DNA of 64,000 nt from an uncultured Roseiflexaceae bacterium (GTDB lineage: Bacteria > Chloroflexota > Chloroflexia > Chloroflexales > Roseiflexaceae), in the NCBI GenBank assembly GCA_937988885.1, contig CALKHR010000019.1, positions 3,246 to 67,245 on the forward strand. The letters are read 5' to 3'. The position numbers were made by a program, and so were the translations under genes. The notes beneath the pieces were generated by a model. That model did no database searches. It was not told the origin of the DNA and saw nothing but the letters and a program-made list of their open reading frames with translations. How positions within the stretch are numbered: the stretch's first letter is position 1; each line of letters starts with the position of its first letter. Positions 7,804-16,210 of this stretch are shown here, piece by piece.

Positions 7804-10161
7804 CTATTTTTTGCTATGCAACGGGTTGAGCAGAGTGTGCACAAGGCTGTGCAAGCCAGTTTGATAGAGCGCCGCATCGGCGGGTTTGGGCGCCGCTTTC
7901 TGGCTCCAAACCGTTTCGGGGCGGCTTTGTAACAACACCACATTCTCGCCCGCTGGCAGGTCAGCATCGACCGCCCACTCGATGTCCTGTGGCGTTCCGT
8001 AGTGACGCTCGGCCCGTTTGGCGAGCCGCGCCACGTTCAGCAGTTCCTCGTGGCTGAGGGAAGGTTGGGTTTGGCGTTCTGGCTCGACCACGCGATGCAC
8101 CACGCAGCGCTGCACAGGGTCGGGCCGTAGCTCGAAGGGCTTCGGGACCACCGTGCGCTTCACGACTTCGAGCATCACCTTGTCGATCACAAAGTTGTCG
8201 GGCGTGATCTCGCCGGAGACGACGGTTTCGCCCAAGCCCCAACTGGAGTCGATCACGATCTTCGAGCGGTCGCCGTTCAGCGGGTTGAGCGTCATCGCCA
8301 CGCCCGCCGAGCGCGCGTTGACCATCTTCTGCACGGCCACGCCCATCAGCACCTGCTCGTGATCGATCTGCAGATCCTGGCGGTAGGCGATGGCGCGGGT
8401 GGTGAACAGGCTGGCCCAGCAATCGCGCACCCTGGCGACCACCGCATCCGCGCCGATCACCCACAGGTAGGTATCCTGCTGGCCCGCGAAACTCGCGCCC
8501 GGCAAGTCCTCGGCGGTGGCGCTCGAACGCACCGCCACTGGCACATCGGGCTGCCCGATCTCGGCGCAGAGCGCGGCGTACGCCTCGCGGATGCTGGTCT
8601 CGATCTGCTCGGGCATCGGCGTTGAGGTGAGCAGCGCGCGCATCTCCGAACTCACTCGTTCCTCGTTCTCGATGTCGCCAGGCTGAAGCTGCGCCAGCAG
8701 TTCGTGCATGCGCTCGCGGAGGCCGGTCGTTTCCAGCATGCTGCGGTAGGCGGAGGTGGTGACGGCGAATCCGGGTGGCACGGGCGCGCCAGCCCGCATC
8801 ATTGCGCCCAAACTCAGGCATTTGCCACCCACCAGGCCGAGATCATCCGGCCCGCACTGCGCGAACGGCAGCACGATCGGCGGGGCCACATCCCACTCGA
8901 CCAACACGTGCTCCGGCCCGCGGAACGAGGTGTTGGGCGAGAAAGTGAACTGTTGATTGGGCTTGAGCCGCAAACCGGGCAGGCGGCGCGTCAATTCCTC
9001 CAACACGATCCGCGCTTCGAGACGGGCCAGCGGCGCGCCCAGGCAGTAGTGGATGCCGAAGCCGAACGACAGGTGCTCTTTGGCATTGGCGCGCTGCACA
9101 TCGAAGCGTTCGCCATCCTCGAAGGTGCCATGGTCGCGGTTGGCCGAGCCGAGCAGCAACAGCACATTATCGCCAGGCGCGAGCTTCACGCCAGCAACGG
9201 TCGTCTCGCGCTTGACCTTGCGTCGCCACGCGAACACGGGCGGCCCGATGCGCAGCATCTCCTCCACAGCGTTGGGAATGAGGCTCGGATCGGCGCACAG
9301 CAACTCCCACTGCTCGCGGTGGGTGAGCAGTTCTTTCAGGCCATTGGCGAGCAGATTGGTGGTGGTTTCGTGTCCGGCGGTGAGTTGGCCGTAGCAGAGC
9401 GACGTGATCTCGTGCGTGCTGATCGACTTGTCGCCCTCCAGGTAGAGCCGCACCAGCTCGCCGGGCAGGTCATCGGTGGGATGGGCGAAGCGGCTGGCCA
9501 CCAGGCGTTCGCAGTACTGCCAGTACTTCACCAGATTTTGCGCGTGCTCGACCTGCTCCTCCACGGGCAGATCGCCGAAGTTGAGCAGCACGCGGCTCTG
9601 CGCCCACTGCTTAACGCTGGGAATGTCCTGCTCGGGGATGCCGAGCATCGAGAAGATCACCAGCGCTGGCAGCTCGTAGGCCAACTGGCTCATCAGGTCG
9701 GCGTGCCCATCGCGTGCGAACGCCTCGATCATGCGGATGGCGGTGGCGCGGATGAACGGTTCGAGTTGTTGCACACGGCGCGGCGTGAACGCCTTGTTCA
9801 CGAAGCGACGCAGGCGCGTGTGATCGGGCGGCACGCGCCCCGAGAGGCCCGAGTTGCCGGTGAAGCCGCCCGCTTCGAGCACCTGTCGCACCGCTTCCGG
9901 GCGCGGTTTGTAGGGCGTTTGTGTCACTTCCGCCGAGAATGTCTCGTGATCCCGAAAGATCGCTTTGATGTCGTCGTAACGGGTCACGACCCAGTAGCCG
10001 ATCGCCTCGCTGAAGAAGATCGGCTCTTCGGTACGGGCTTGAGCGTAGAGCGGGAACGGATCACTGATGTCGAAGGGATTGAATTGCGCGGCAACCTGCG
10101 AATGAGGGCAACTTCGCGCATCCTGAGCGGTTCGAGAGAGGTTTACATCGGCTGTCGTCAT
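7804..10161 (-). CDS. Cytochrome P450 fused to PEP-synthase-type ATP-grasp domain (CreJ-CreH-like fusion)
   Basis: A 785-residue fusion. Residues about 1-410 are a bacterial class I cytochrome P450: I-helix TAGHETTTNLL, ExxR in EEMLR, and haem loop FGFGIHYCLGAPLA with ligand Cys373. Residues about 415-760 are a PPDK/PEP-synthase N-terminal ATP-binding domain: GLVGGKCLSLG, VRSSATAEDLPGASFAG, GLGETVVSGEITPDNF and a final DIEWAVD...LLQSRPETVW. I infer that it supplies both the oxidase and the ATP-binding half of a phenol phosphotransferase whose phosphohistidine half is the next gene. Ferredoxin and reductase partners are not in the window. The start chosen is the ATG at 10159-10161 with AAGGAGGG ahead; the frame stays open 60 codons further but that part is not P450-like. 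Confidence 0.9.
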   Translation of the reverse strand: MTTADVNLSRTAQDARSCPHSQVAAQFNPFDISDPFPLYAQARTEEPIFFSEAIGYWVVTRYDDIKAIFRDHETFSAEVTQTPYKPRPEAVRQVLEAGGFTGNSGLSGRVPPDHTRLRRFVNKAFTPRRVQQLEPFIRATAIRMIEAFARDGHADLMSQLAYELPALVIFSMLGIPEQDIPSVKQWAQSRVLLNFGDLPVEEQVEHAQNLVKYWQYCERLVASRFAHPTDDLPGELVRLYLEGDKSISTHEITSLCYGQLTAGHETTTNLLANGLKELLTHREQWELLCADPSLIPNAVEEMLRIGPPVFAWRRKVKRETTVAGVKLAPGDNVLLLLGSANRDHGTFEDGERFDVQRANAKEHLSFGFGIHYCLGAPLARLEARIVLEELTRRLPGLRLKPNQQFTFSPNTSFRGPEHVLVEWDVAPPIVLPFAQCGPDDLGLVGGKCLSLGAMMRAGAPVPPGFAVTTSAYRSMLETTGLRERMHELLAQLQPGDIENEERVSSEMRALLTSTPMPEQIETSIREAYAALCAEIGQPDVPVAVRSSATAEDLPGASFAGQQDTYLWVIGADAVVARVRDCWASLFTTRAIAYRQDLQIDHEQVLMGVAVQKMVNARSAGVAMTLNPLNGDRSKIVIDSSWGLGETVVSGEITPDNFVIDKVMLEVVKRTVVPKPFELRPDPVQRCVVHRVVEPERQTQPSLSHEELLNVARLAKRAERHYGTPQDIEWAVDADLPAGENVVLLQSRPETVWSQKAAPKPADAALYQTGLHSLVHTLLNPLHSKK

Positions 10162-10515
10162 AGACGCCCTCCTTGCATGGCTTCTTAGCCTGCGCATCGA
10201 TGAAAAATGTTCATAACCGGCTCGGTGAGGGTATGATAGATCGCTGATCTTTGGTTTCTCTTTGGTTTTTCGTGCGTTTTCGCGAATGTTTGGCACTTTT
10301 TTGGGCGGGGAGCGCTGTTTCGCTATCATTGATGACACCAACCTTGGAAAATGAATCGGACACAGGCATTGCTAAAGCATGATGCGATTCAGCGTTCCAA
10401 TTGTTACTAATATCACAAAAGGGGCGACCTTGTTGCAAGCAAACAGCGTTGGAGCGACACAGATACAGAGATCGCAATCTGTGAAATCTGTGGATAAACG
10501 ATCGACGTTCACGCC
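10162..10515 (-). promoter_or_regulatory. Leader/promoter region of the alkylphenol operon
   Basis: A 354-base gap between the regulator gene and the P450 fusion, both on the minus strand. It is more AT-rich than the flanking genes and contains a run of A/T blocks and the strong ribosome binding site of the P450 gene at 10167-10174. A minus-strand TATCAT at about 10235 could be a -10 box, but no convincing -35 partner was found. I see no gene here; the short open frames are antisense or lack ribosome binding sites. It is the natural place for the operator of the MEDS-BTAD regulator. Confidence 0.45.
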
Positions 10516-12078
10516 TTAGCGCGCGAGTTCTGCGCGCAAACGCTGGTAGAGGGCCGTGATATCGGGGGCGGGTGGGCCGAGTTGCGCCTGCTCAAGCAAC
10601 TGGCAGTACAGCCGATACTGCCGATCCAGCGCATCACGGCGTCGGGCGGCGTGCAGTCCCAACAGCTTTTCCTGCTGCGCCGCGTCACTGGTTGGCTCGA
10701 TGCGCAGCGCGCGGTCGGCGTAGTTGAGCGCCTGCGAGATCTGCCCTTGCTGGCGGTGGATGCTCGCGATGCTGTAGAGCAACTTGACGTACATATCGCG
10801 CAGCCAGTAGCGGCGGCTCCAGAACCAATCTTCCTCGGTGTAATCGGCGTACTGTTGCGGAATATCGGCCAGATAGTCGCCCGTGTACAACTGCTCCGCT
10901 GCCTCGTAGCAGAACAGCGCCTGGCTCAGATCGTTCTCGCGCAGCAGCCGCGCGCCGCGGTAGCACAACTCCTGAAACATCGGCAGATCGATCCAGGTGT
11001 GCGGCGGCACCGCCAAAAAGTAGCGTCCCTGCTCGTTTAGCACGAATGGCGAATCGCGCAAGCGCTTCAGGTTCGGGCTGAGGATCTCGCGCAGCGCGTT
11101 GACCAAGTGATACAGCCGATTGATCGCCACGGCCTGATCGGCCTCCTGCGGCCACAGCAGCGCGGTGAGTTCCTCGGCAGCCGCGCCCACCTCGCCGCGG
11201 TACAGCAGGAATGCGAACAGCGTCTTAAGCTTACGGGTGGCGGCGCGGTTGATCTGCCAGCGCACCATCTCGCCATCCTCGCGGTACAGCCGCAGGTTGC
11301 CGAAACAGCGGATCTTCCACTGGCCCTGGTCGCTGTGCTGGGCGATGAACAGCGCGGGCGGCTCCACATCGTAGATCGGCTGACTGGTGGGTGTCGTGGG
11401 GATCGGCGCGGGGGCGACTGGCTCGGCGATGCCAGGCTGAATGTTGTCCATCCAATAGCGGAACTGCGCACGCTCGTCGCGCCGCCAGATGATCTCGGGT
11501 GGTACGAAGTACGGGTTGGCGCGCGGCCCATCGGGCAGTTGCAGCGATTGGTGCATCTGCAAGCCGAGCAGCAACTGTGAATCGAGCATGGTGCTCTGGT
11601 TGTAGAGGCAGACCGCCTGCGCGCCAAATCGTTGCAGCAACTCGTGTAGCGCCGCCTCGTAGGCCCGCAGGTATACCGCGCTGGAGGGCGAGCGGATCGC
11701 CCACGTCATCTCGACGAGAAGGAGCACGCCGTTTGGATGCTCGGTGTTGCACCCTTCGAGCAGCTCCTGCAGCGCGGCGATGATCGGGGCCACGCGCAAG
11801 GGCCAGGCGTGGAAGCCGAACTGCTCGGTGGCGAGCACCTGTTCCTCGTGCGCGAGCAGCCCGCGAGCGGCGAGCGCTGCGATCACCTGTTGAGGTTGGT
11901 GCTCGTCGGCGAGATAGCGCCAGCCCCAACCGACGCCTAGTTGGCGAATCAGGGCCGCGCAGCTATCCCAAGCGTCATCAGCGCGGACATAGTAGACCAC
12001 ATCGTGCATGTAAGTGCCAACACTGAAGGGTGGTAGTCGATGCAAAGGCATCATACCAGCGTTTGGGGGAGGAATCAA
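10516..12078 (-). CDS. MEDS sensory domain - BTAD transcriptional regulator
   Basis: A protein of up to 520 residues. The first 190 residues resemble a MEDS (DcmR-like) sensory domain: HDVVYYVRADDAWDS, a VEMTWAIRSPSSAVYLRAYE block, then AVCLYNQSTM and ANPYFVPPEIIW. After a Pro/Thr linker comes a winged-helix DNA-binding domain (about 255-340, RKLKTLFAFLLYRGEVGAAA, then LTALLWPQ) and a bacterial transcriptional activation (BTAD, TPR-like) domain (345-515, ending in AQLGPPAPDITALYQRL). MEDS domains are linked in the literature to sensing of small hydrocarbon derivatives, which fits a regulator directly upstream of an aromatic-degradation operon. The only start covering the whole frame is TTG at 12078; ATGs at residues 9, 10 and 24 are alternatives and none has a good ribosome binding site. 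It follows the kinase gene by 13 bases, so coupled translation is possible. Confidence 0.85.
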   Translation of the reverse strand: MIPPPNAGMMPLHRLPPFSVGTYMHDVVYYVRADDAWDSCAALIRQLGVGWGWRYLADEHQPQQVIAALAARGLLAHEEQVLATEQFGFHAWPLRVAPIIAALQELLEGCNTEHPNGVLLLVEMTWAIRSPSSAVYLRAYEAALHELLQRFGAQAVCLYNQSTMLDSQLLLGLQMHQSLQLPDGPRANPYFVPPEIIWRRDERAQFRYWMDNIQPGIAEPVAPAPIPTTPTSQPIYDVEPPALFIAQHSDQGQWKIRCFGNLRLYREDGEMVRWQINRAATRKLKTLFAFLLYRGEVGAAAEELTALLWPQEADQAVAINRLYHLVNALREILSPNLKRLRDSPFVLNEQGRYFLAVPPHTWIDLPMFQELCYRGARLLRENDLSQALFCYEAAEQLYTGDYLADIPQQYADYTEEDWFWSRRYWLRDMYVKLLYSIASIHRQQGQISQALNYADRALRIEPTSDAAQQEKLLGLHAARRRDALDRQYRLYCQLLEQAQLGPPAPDITALYQRLRAELAR

Positions 12079-12091
12079 TCGGTTGTAGGAA

Positions 12092-15000
12092 CTACCAGAG
12101 GCCGCGCGGCACCAACACGACGCGGAATCCCACGCTGGTTTGCGTATGTTGGCTGGCGAAGTACCACGTGCGGGCCTGCCAGCCGCTCTGATGGCTTGGG
12201 GTGTTGAAGGAGCCGCCCCGCAGCGCTGGGCCTATCTCGTTAGGAGAGAAATCGAACTGGGTGCGCCCCGATCCGGCTGGGTAGTCGCTGTAGCGCGAAC
12301 TACACCACTCCCACACATTGCCCGCCATATCGAGCGCTCCCGAAGGGCTCATCCCTTCGGGGAACATGCCGACCGGCGTGGGCTGATCGAGCTGTAAATG
12401 AAGATTATTTTCCCAATACTCGCCAGGCCGCGGTTTCCAAGGGCGCATCTGATCTTGTTGCGCATCCCACATTGCGGCGACCTCCCATTCGGCTTCGGTG
12501 GGCAGGCGCACGATCGGGCGGCGCTGCAGCAACCCTTGGCTCGGGCGGTTGTACGTCAGCCAATTGCAGAATGCCATCGCCTCGTACCACGACACGCCGA
12601 TGATCGGCAGGTGCCCGACCATCACCTCGGTGCGGCCCCAACGGTATGGCCGATTGATGCCCGTCTCCTGCTTCCAGGCCCAACCTTCGCTCGTCCACCA
12701 CTGCTTGGATTGATAGCCCTGTTCATCCTGCCAGAAACGCTGGAATTGGCGCACGGTAATCGGGTAGCGACTGATCTGGAAGCTGTCGAGCGTCACTCGT
12801 TGCGAGCCGATCTGATACGTGCCAGCCGGGAACGAGCACCACGCAGGCTCAAGCTCGCACACACCCGGGCGAAAATCGGCAACCTGTGTAGCGATCTCTG
12901 CTGCTCGCATCCGTAGCGAGAGCGGAACGGCCCGCGTTTCGATCAACGTGCTGGCGAGTTGCGCCGCGTGTTGGCGACTCTGCCTGTGCGTCAGCATCGT
13001 TGCGAGGATGTCGAGCGCAAGCGCGTACTGGCCCTGCTCGATCATCGCCTGCACCGTCTGCTGGGGCGAGGCAGATGACTTAGACGGACTCCTCGTGCTG
13101 AAGGACGACCTGTTCGCTTCCCGCTGCAACAGTCGGGTTTGGGAAGGGTGCGCTTGCCACTCGGCGTACGCCTGCGTCAGCAATTGCGCAGCCTCGGCAT
13201 CGTCGGGGAAATCGGCCAAGATCTCCTGAAGCGCTGTGACCGCCACACTCCACTCATGGCTCAGCATCGCCAGGCGTGCTGTCTGGAAGCGATGGTCGCG
13301 GCGCTGGTGACGCTCGGCCCAAGCGCGCACCCCTTCGTGATCTTGGAATTGCGGATGCGACCGCTCCAGTTCCTTGAGCGCCTCCAGTGCGCCCTGCCAG
13401 TTGCCATCGTCGCGTTGCGCCAACGCCTGGCGGTACGGCGGCGGCAGGCTCAACTGGTAGTGCGTCTCGGCCAGCTTCTTCTGCACATCCTCGTAGTTGG
13501 GCTGAATAGCGGCCACCTGTTGGAACAGCTTCAGCGCGCGCTCCCAATCGCGGGTGACATGCGCCACCAACGCCATATTCCACAGTTGTTGCAATTCGCG
13601 CTGCGGATCGTGCTTCACCACAGGCGTGCTAGCAAACTTCGGCGTTGAGGCGGACCGTTGCGGGGCGGGCAGCGGCACAAACAGCTTGCTGTTGTCGGAG
13701 CACATCAGCAAGACCGGGATCGACCAATCTAAACGATTCGGGTCGCTGCTCGCCAGGTACAGCCGCGCTTCGGCAAGCGCGTTATCGACCGACATACCCG
13801 CCGCCAGCTCGGCATAGAAGGCGCGCGCCAACTCGACAGCGGTATCTTCGGCCAATTCAAACTGCATCGCGATCACGGCAGGCACCCCGCCATCGAGCAG
13901 CCGCATGCCCACGCTGCTCAACGGGTCCTGATCATCGGGGAGTGCGCCCAAACACGCGTTCAACATCACCAAATGCGGCATTTGGCGGCGAATCAGCGTG
14001 TACAACTTGCCCCCGTTCATCAGCTCGACGCCGCCATCGACATCTTCAAAAACCAGCACACTGCCCCGCGTATCATCGAGATCACCGTGGCAGAGCACGT
14101 GTAGCACGTGCACCGGCGAACGCAACCTGGCCCGCAACTGATCGGACGTGCCGGGGCCGCGAATCACCGTCAACTCGATTTGCCCCTGCTCGATCGGCGT
14201 GCGCAGGGCGCTCTCGATCCGGCGCAGCTCACGGTCGAGTTGAATGCGGGGATAATCGACGCTGTATGGACTGGCCAGCACCACCACCACTTGCAGCGGC
14301 CCTGTCAGTTGTAGGGGTTGAACCGGCGTCAACTTTTGCGCAGCACGTTGCAGGGTCAGATCGGGCATCAGCGCCAAGAACTGCTGCTCCTCCGGATCGC
14401 GCAACAACTCCCACGGCACCAGTTCAAGCTCGGGCGGCACTTGGAGGCGCAGCCGCAGGCGCTCGCCCTTCGGCAGGCGCGCGCGGCTCGAACGGAACAA
14501 GTGGAGCATATGGTCCTGAAACAGGCTGCGGAACAGCTCCGTCCCGAACCCGTAGGCCAACTGCAACTCCTGGTTTGCGCTCAAACGGCGAATACGCGCC
14601 TGCTTCACGCAATCGGCGATTTGGCGTCGGCGCTGCCGCAAACTCGTCAGGTCGAACGGCATCTGAAACGGCATACTGTACTCGGCCTGTGTGCTGTGCG
14701 GGAGGCGTATCTGCGCGCTGTATCCCTGTTGTTCCTTGACGATCCGTAGATCGAGCGAGGTTGCGAAGTTGCGTGTTATCTCGGGCAACGGCTGGGTCGT
14801 TGCGCCCAGGTATGGGCCACTCGTCGATTGCTTCAAGTTGCGCAGCGTATTATCCAACGCGGCGCTCACCTGTCGCATACTCAGAATGCGCTGGCTGGGG
14901 TCTTTCTCCAGCATATGGCCGATCAGCAGCTCCAGTTCTGGCGGCACACTGGGGCGAAATTGGTGGATATCGGGTACTGGGTTGTTCAGAATCGCCTGTT

Positions 15001-15655
15001 TCAGCGCCGAAGGATGGTCCCCATCGAAGGGGCGCCTGCCGGCCAGCATTTCGTACAGCATGATGCCGAACGCCCAAATATCGGTTTGTTCATCGGGTGG
15101 ATCGAACTTCCACGCCTGTGGGCTGAGGTAGGGCATCGTGCCGATCAGTGTATCTGAATGCGTGATCGTCGAGAGGTCGCCCATATGCGCCACCCCGAAG
15201 TCGGTCAGGCGCGGCGTACTATCCTCGGCCAGCAGCACATTTTGGGGCTTGATATCGCGGTGGATGATTTTGACGTGATGGGCGCGCACCAGCGCATCGG
15301 CCAACTCGATCGCAATCTCGAGTGCGCGCTGAATACGCAACTTCTGCTCGCGCCGCAGCAACCGATCCAGCGAGCCGCCGCCGACATACTCCATCACAAT
15401 GTAGTGGCTGCCCTGCTCCACCGCCGATTGCAGCACCTTGACGATATTGGGGTGATCCAAACGCCGCAGCGCCTCGCCCTCGCGGGTGAAACGCTCGATA
15501 TTTTCCGAGATTCGATTAGAGGTCTGTTTCAGCGCCTTAATCGCGACAATCTTGTTTGTTTCGCGGTCAAGACCTCGATACACCTCTCCCATCGATCCCT
15601 GGCCGATCAGCTTTTCGATTTCAAAGCGGTTTAGAATGATGCGCCTTGTCGTCAT
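12092..15655 (-). CDS. Ser/Thr kinase - CHAT protease - TPR-like - formylglycine-enzyme-like fusion
   Basis: A 1187-residue multidomain protein. Residues about 12-275 are a Hanks-type kinase (GQGSMGEVYRG, VAIKALK, HRDIKPQN near 133, DFGVAH) with all catalytic motifs. Residues about 310-650 contain a CHAT caspase-like peptidase: His in VLHVLCHGDLDD near 522 and Cys in MLNACLGAL near 567. Residues about 680-910 are helical repeats of TPR type (WERALKLFQQVAAIQPNYED). Residues about 937-1187 are a sulfatase-modifying-factor/FGE-like domain (ISRYPITVRQFQRFW, LPTEAEWEVAA, DMAGNVWEWCSSRYSDYP, GGSFNTP). It has no signal peptide or clear TM segment. I infer a signalling protein in which kinase and protease act on an unknown target. 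It is likely co-transcribed with the MEDS-BTAD regulator. Confidence 0.92.
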   Translation of the reverse strand: MTTRRIILNRFEIEKLIGQGSMGEVYRGLDRETNKIVAIKALKQTSNRISENIERFTREGEALRRLDHPNIVKVLQSAVEQGSHYIVMEYVGGGSLDRLLRREQKLRIQRALEIAIELADALVRAHHVKIIHRDIKPQNVLLAEDSTPRLTDFGVAHMGDLSTITHSDTLIGTMPYLSPQAWKFDPPDEQTDIWAFGIMLYEMLAGRRPFDGDHPSALKQAILNNPVPDIHQFRPSVPPELELLIGHMLEKDPSQRILSMRQVSAALDNTLRNLKQSTSGPYLGATTQPLPEITRNFATSLDLRIVKEQQGYSAQIRLPHSTQAEYSMPFQMPFDLTSLRQRRRQIADCVKQARIRRLSANQELQLAYGFGTELFRSLFQDHMLHLFRSSRARLPKGERLRLRLQVPPELELVPWELLRDPEEQQFLALMPDLTLQRAAQKLTPVQPLQLTGPLQVVVVLASPYSVDYPRIQLDRELRRIESALRTPIEQGQIELTVIRGPGTSDQLRARLRSPVHVLHVLCHGDLDDTRGSVLVFEDVDGGVELMNGGKLYTLIRRQMPHLVMLNACLGALPDDQDPLSSVGMRLLDGGVPAVIAMQFELAEDTAVELARAFYAELAAGMSVDNALAEARLYLASSDPNRLDWSIPVLLMCSDNSKLFVPLPAPQRSASTPKFASTPVVKHDPQRELQQLWNMALVAHVTRDWERALKLFQQVAAIQPNYEDVQKKLAETHYQLSLPPPYRQALAQRDDGNWQGALEALKELERSHPQFQDHEGVRAWAERHQRRDHRFQTARLAMLSHEWSVAVTALQEILADFPDDAEAAQLLTQAYAEWQAHPSQTRLLQREANRSSFSTRSPSKSSASPQQTVQAMIEQGQYALALDILATMLTHRQSRQHAAQLASTLIETRAVPLSLRMRAAEIATQVADFRPGVCELEPAWCSFPAGTYQIGSQRVTLDSFQISRYPITVRQFQRFWQDEQGYQSKQWWTSEGWAWKQETGINRPYRWGRTEVMVGHLPIIGVSWYEAMAFCNWLTYNRPSQGLLQRRPIVRLPTEAEWEVAAMWDAQQDQMRPWKPRPGEYWENNLHLQLDQPTPVGMFPEGMSPSGALDMAGNVWEWCSSRYSDYPAGSGRTQFDFSPNEIGPALRGGSFNTPSHQSGWQARTWYFASQHTQTSVGFRVVLVPRGLW

Positions 15656-16210
15656 AAGTGTGCTCGTTGCGCTGCTATGAATAAGGTATATTCATTGTTT
15701 GGGATGAGGTGTAGGATGAAGAACGAAGCGTGTAGCGAATGGAAAACGTGAGAGGTGTTGTATAAATGGTTTCCGATAAGAAAATAACGACTTGCAATCT
15801 AATTATTTGGCGATATGAGTAATATTATCAAGAAAATAGGGTTTAATGATCAGATAAGTGCTAAATAAACGATTGACGTTGTTGGAGAAACGTTTTTTTT
15901 GAATGAAACGGGTTATCGTTAGTTTTAAACAAAAATGTTATTTAAATTGAGTGTGGGGCTAGAAAAAGATTATATCATAGACCGTAGTAGATGACTAGGG
16001 CTAAAATAGTTGATACTTTATTGGAAATTCGTATACCGTCGGGTCTGCAACATAAACCGTGGGAATGCAAACAAAAGTGCAGTTCGGCAACGACCTGCAC
16101 CCAAAAACACGTATTTTCGCCACAAACGCTAGTGTGTTGTTTTAGAAGGCTTTGACGCTCTCTTGTGCAACGAAAAGCACTCTATTTTGCTCAACTCCAC
16201 ATCGCCGACA
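15656..16210. other. AT-rich intergenic region
   Basis: A 555-base gap between the kinase-CHAT gene (start at 15655) and the end of the nucleotide-sugar dehydrogenase gene. The stretch 15770-16060 is much richer in A+T than the rest of the window. I found no open frame with a ribosome binding site. It should contain the kinase promoter. A weak hairpin (GTGCAG at 16077, CTGCAC at 16095) lies near the 3' end of the dehydrogenase. No IS ends or direct repeats were recognised. Confidence 0.5.

Noticed and set aside
8704..10188. A 494-codon open frame on the plus strand
   Set aside because: Antisense to the P450 fusion gene; no ribosome binding site or known motif.
13645..14739. A 364-codon plus-strand frame within the kinase-CHAT gene
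   Set aside because: Arg/Pro/Ser-rich product of low complexity, antisense to a clearly conserved gene.
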